Shown here: positions 5,711 to 6,290 of the stretch, piece by piece
How positions within the stretch are numbered: the stretch's first letter is position 1
Layout of the letters: every line of letters begins with the position of its first letter
DNA from: Planctomycetota bacterium
GTDB lineage: Bacteria > Planctomycetota > PLA2 > JAEUHO01
DNA: 6,290 bases
Reading direction: 5' to 3'
NCBI GenBank assembly: GCA_024639415.1
Contig: JAHEIK010000023.1
Location: 7,190-13,479 of the forward strand
Notes under the pieces: model-generated
Told to the model about the DNA's origin: nothing
The model's input: only the letters and a program-made list of their open reading frames with translations
The model's database searches: none
Translations under genes and position numbers: made by a program

Positions 5711-5904
5711 CACTCTCTTCGCGCCGCGCAACGGCCGATAGACCGATGCAACAGGGCTCCGCGCAGGCGCCAACGCTTCGCACCCAGGGTGGTTTGTGGT
5801 GTCGAGGGCCGTCGCCGCGCGCATTACCGGTTAACGCACCGCCCTGCGACGGACTCTCGAACTCTCTGCGCCTCTCAGAGAGCAGATGCGCGGTTGGCCG
5901 CGGC
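5711..5904. other. Non-coding spacer with nested inverted repeats
   Basis: No credible gene is seen in these 194 bases between the plus-strand tRNA and the convergent minus-strand gene. Two nested inverted repeats are visible. An outer 7-bp stem pairs CCGTCGC (5809-5815) with GCGACGG (5846-5852). It encloses an inner 6-bp stem GCATTA (5821-5826) / TAACGC (5832-5837), which has an A-C mismatch on the plus strand but a G-U wobble on the minus strand. The inner stem therefore pairs better in a minus-strand transcript. These may form the 3' untranslated structure of the minus-strand gene. Confidence 0.4.
5862..5882 (-). terminator. Possible terminator hairpin of the repeat-protein gene
   Basis: CTCTCTG (5862-5868) and CAGAGAG (5876-5882) form a perfect 7-bp stem with a 7-base loop. 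It lies 22 bases downstream of the minus-strand stop at 5905. On the minus strand it is followed by TTCGAGAG, which is not T-rich, so it would be a weak or Rho-assisted terminator or a 3'-end hairpin. Confidence 0.3.
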
Positions 5905-6290
5905 CTACCCGTCCTTCGCCATGGACAGCCGCTTCGCGATGCGCATCACCAGCTTGTGGCCGTCCTCCGTCAGCTGCAGCCCCTTGAGGAACTCCGCCAT
6001 ACCGGGGTCCAGCTCGAAGGCGTCGCCGTCCTGCTTCATCTCGTGGGCGATGCGCTCGATGGCGCCAAACACCTGGGGGAGCTTCTCGCGTGCGATGCCG
6101 GCTTCGACCAGCGGGCGCGCCACGCGGCCCTTCCAGTCAGAGGCATCCTTCGGACCGGGTTTGCGGGCATCCTGCTTCGTCAAGGCCACGCGCTTGGCGA
6201 TGCCCATCACGAGCTCATGCTGCTTCTCGGTCAGCTCCAGGCTCTCGAGGAACTTCGCCATGCCCGGATCGAGCTCGAAGGCATCGCCCT
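5905..6290 (-). CDS. Tandem-repeat helical protein of unknown function (partial, 5' end missing)
   Basis: I do not recognise this family. The reading frame stays open through the right edge, so only the last 127 complete codons and the TAG at 5907-5905 are visible. The Met at 6261 is not the start: the residues before it (GDAFELDPG) are repeated exactly before the second-unit Met at 6000. The visible protein has one complete 87-residue unit and a second unit cut short after 40 residues. Each unit opens with GDAFELDPGMA-[KE]-FL, then a probable amphipathic helix pair (L-T-E-x-x-H-x-L-V-M-x-I-A-K-R). The complete unit continues with a charged linker (KPGPKDASDWKGR) and another helical part (LVEAGIAREKLPQVFGAIER). 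It has no Cys, no membrane segment and no known catalytic motif in this portion. The protein is probably soluble, possibly a scaffold or binding repeat. It faces the tRNA gene tail-to-tail; its own promoter lies outside the window. Confidence 0.72.
   Translation of the reverse strand, partial: GDAFELDPGMAKFLESLELTEKQHELVMGIAKRVALTKQDARKPGPKDASDWKGRVARPLVEAGIAREKLPQVFGAIERIAHEMKQDGDAFELDPGMAEFLKGLQLTEDGHKLVMRIAKRLSMAKDG
5908..6027 (-). repeat. Repeat unit 2, truncated, C-terminal
   Basis: This unit has the same opening and helix pair as unit 1 but stops after 40 residues (ending RLSMAKDG) at the TAG. The charged linker and second helical part are absent. The clean end after the helix pair suggests that the array is capped by a half unit. 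Confidence 0.75.
6028..6288 (-). repeat. Repeat unit 1, 87 codons
   Basis: This is the complete unit of the repeat protein, from GDAF to KQD. Its first 39 residues match the next unit at 26 positions by direct comparison, with the opening GDAFELDPG identical. The period is 261 bases, measured between Met codons at 6261 and 6000. Confidence 0.75.

Noticed and set aside
5905..6261. Start of the repeat protein at the Met at 6261
   Set aside because: The nine residues before it match the nine before the internal Met at 6000, so coding continues upstream and this Met is internal.

Overview
The window is a gene-dense, GC-rich stretch from a bacterial chromosome. The lineage cannot be fixed from it. 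A lipoprotein-type signal sequence on a TesA-like esterase and a YbbA/YbbP-type transporter suggest a diderm (Gram-negative-type) bacterium. Nothing indicates a phage, plasmid, insertion sequence or CRISPR array. All recognisable genes are chromosomal housekeeping or envelope genes.

Layout, left to right. Bases 1-83 are the last codons of a plus-strand gene whose end resembles ribulose-phosphate 3-epimerase (rpe). Then comes accD (113-1000), the zinc-finger carboxyltransferase beta subunit of acetyl-CoA carboxylase, followed 2 bases later by a GNAT-family N-acetyltransferase (1003-1608). These three genes look like one transcription unit. A predicted hairpin covers the accD ribosome binding site and start codon. 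The acetyltransferase meets a convergent minus-strand gene at 1605-1608, where the palindrome CTAG supplies both stop codons.

The minus-strand gene (1605-2303) is a TesA-like SGNH esterase/lysophospholipase with a probable lipoprotein signal. It is divergent from a plus-strand ABC transporter pair: an ATPase (YbbA-like, 2377-3063) overlapping by 4 bases (GTGA) a large FtsX-type permease (YbbP-like, 3060-5570). The tesA / ybbA-ybbP arrangement is the same as in Escherichia coli. The likely joint job is extraction or hydrolysis of lipid-like or hydrophobic esters at the inner membrane. The 73-base spacer between the divergent starts contains a symmetric -10-like element readable on both strands.

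After the permease come a tRNA-Asn(GUU) gene with encoded CCA (5635-5710), a 194-base non-coding stretch with several inverted repeats (5711-5904), and the 3' part of an unrecognised minus-strand gene (5905-6290). That last gene encodes a helical protein made of tandem repeats with an 87-residue period and runs off the right edge. It is the least familiar object in the window. No clear new multi-gene system was found.
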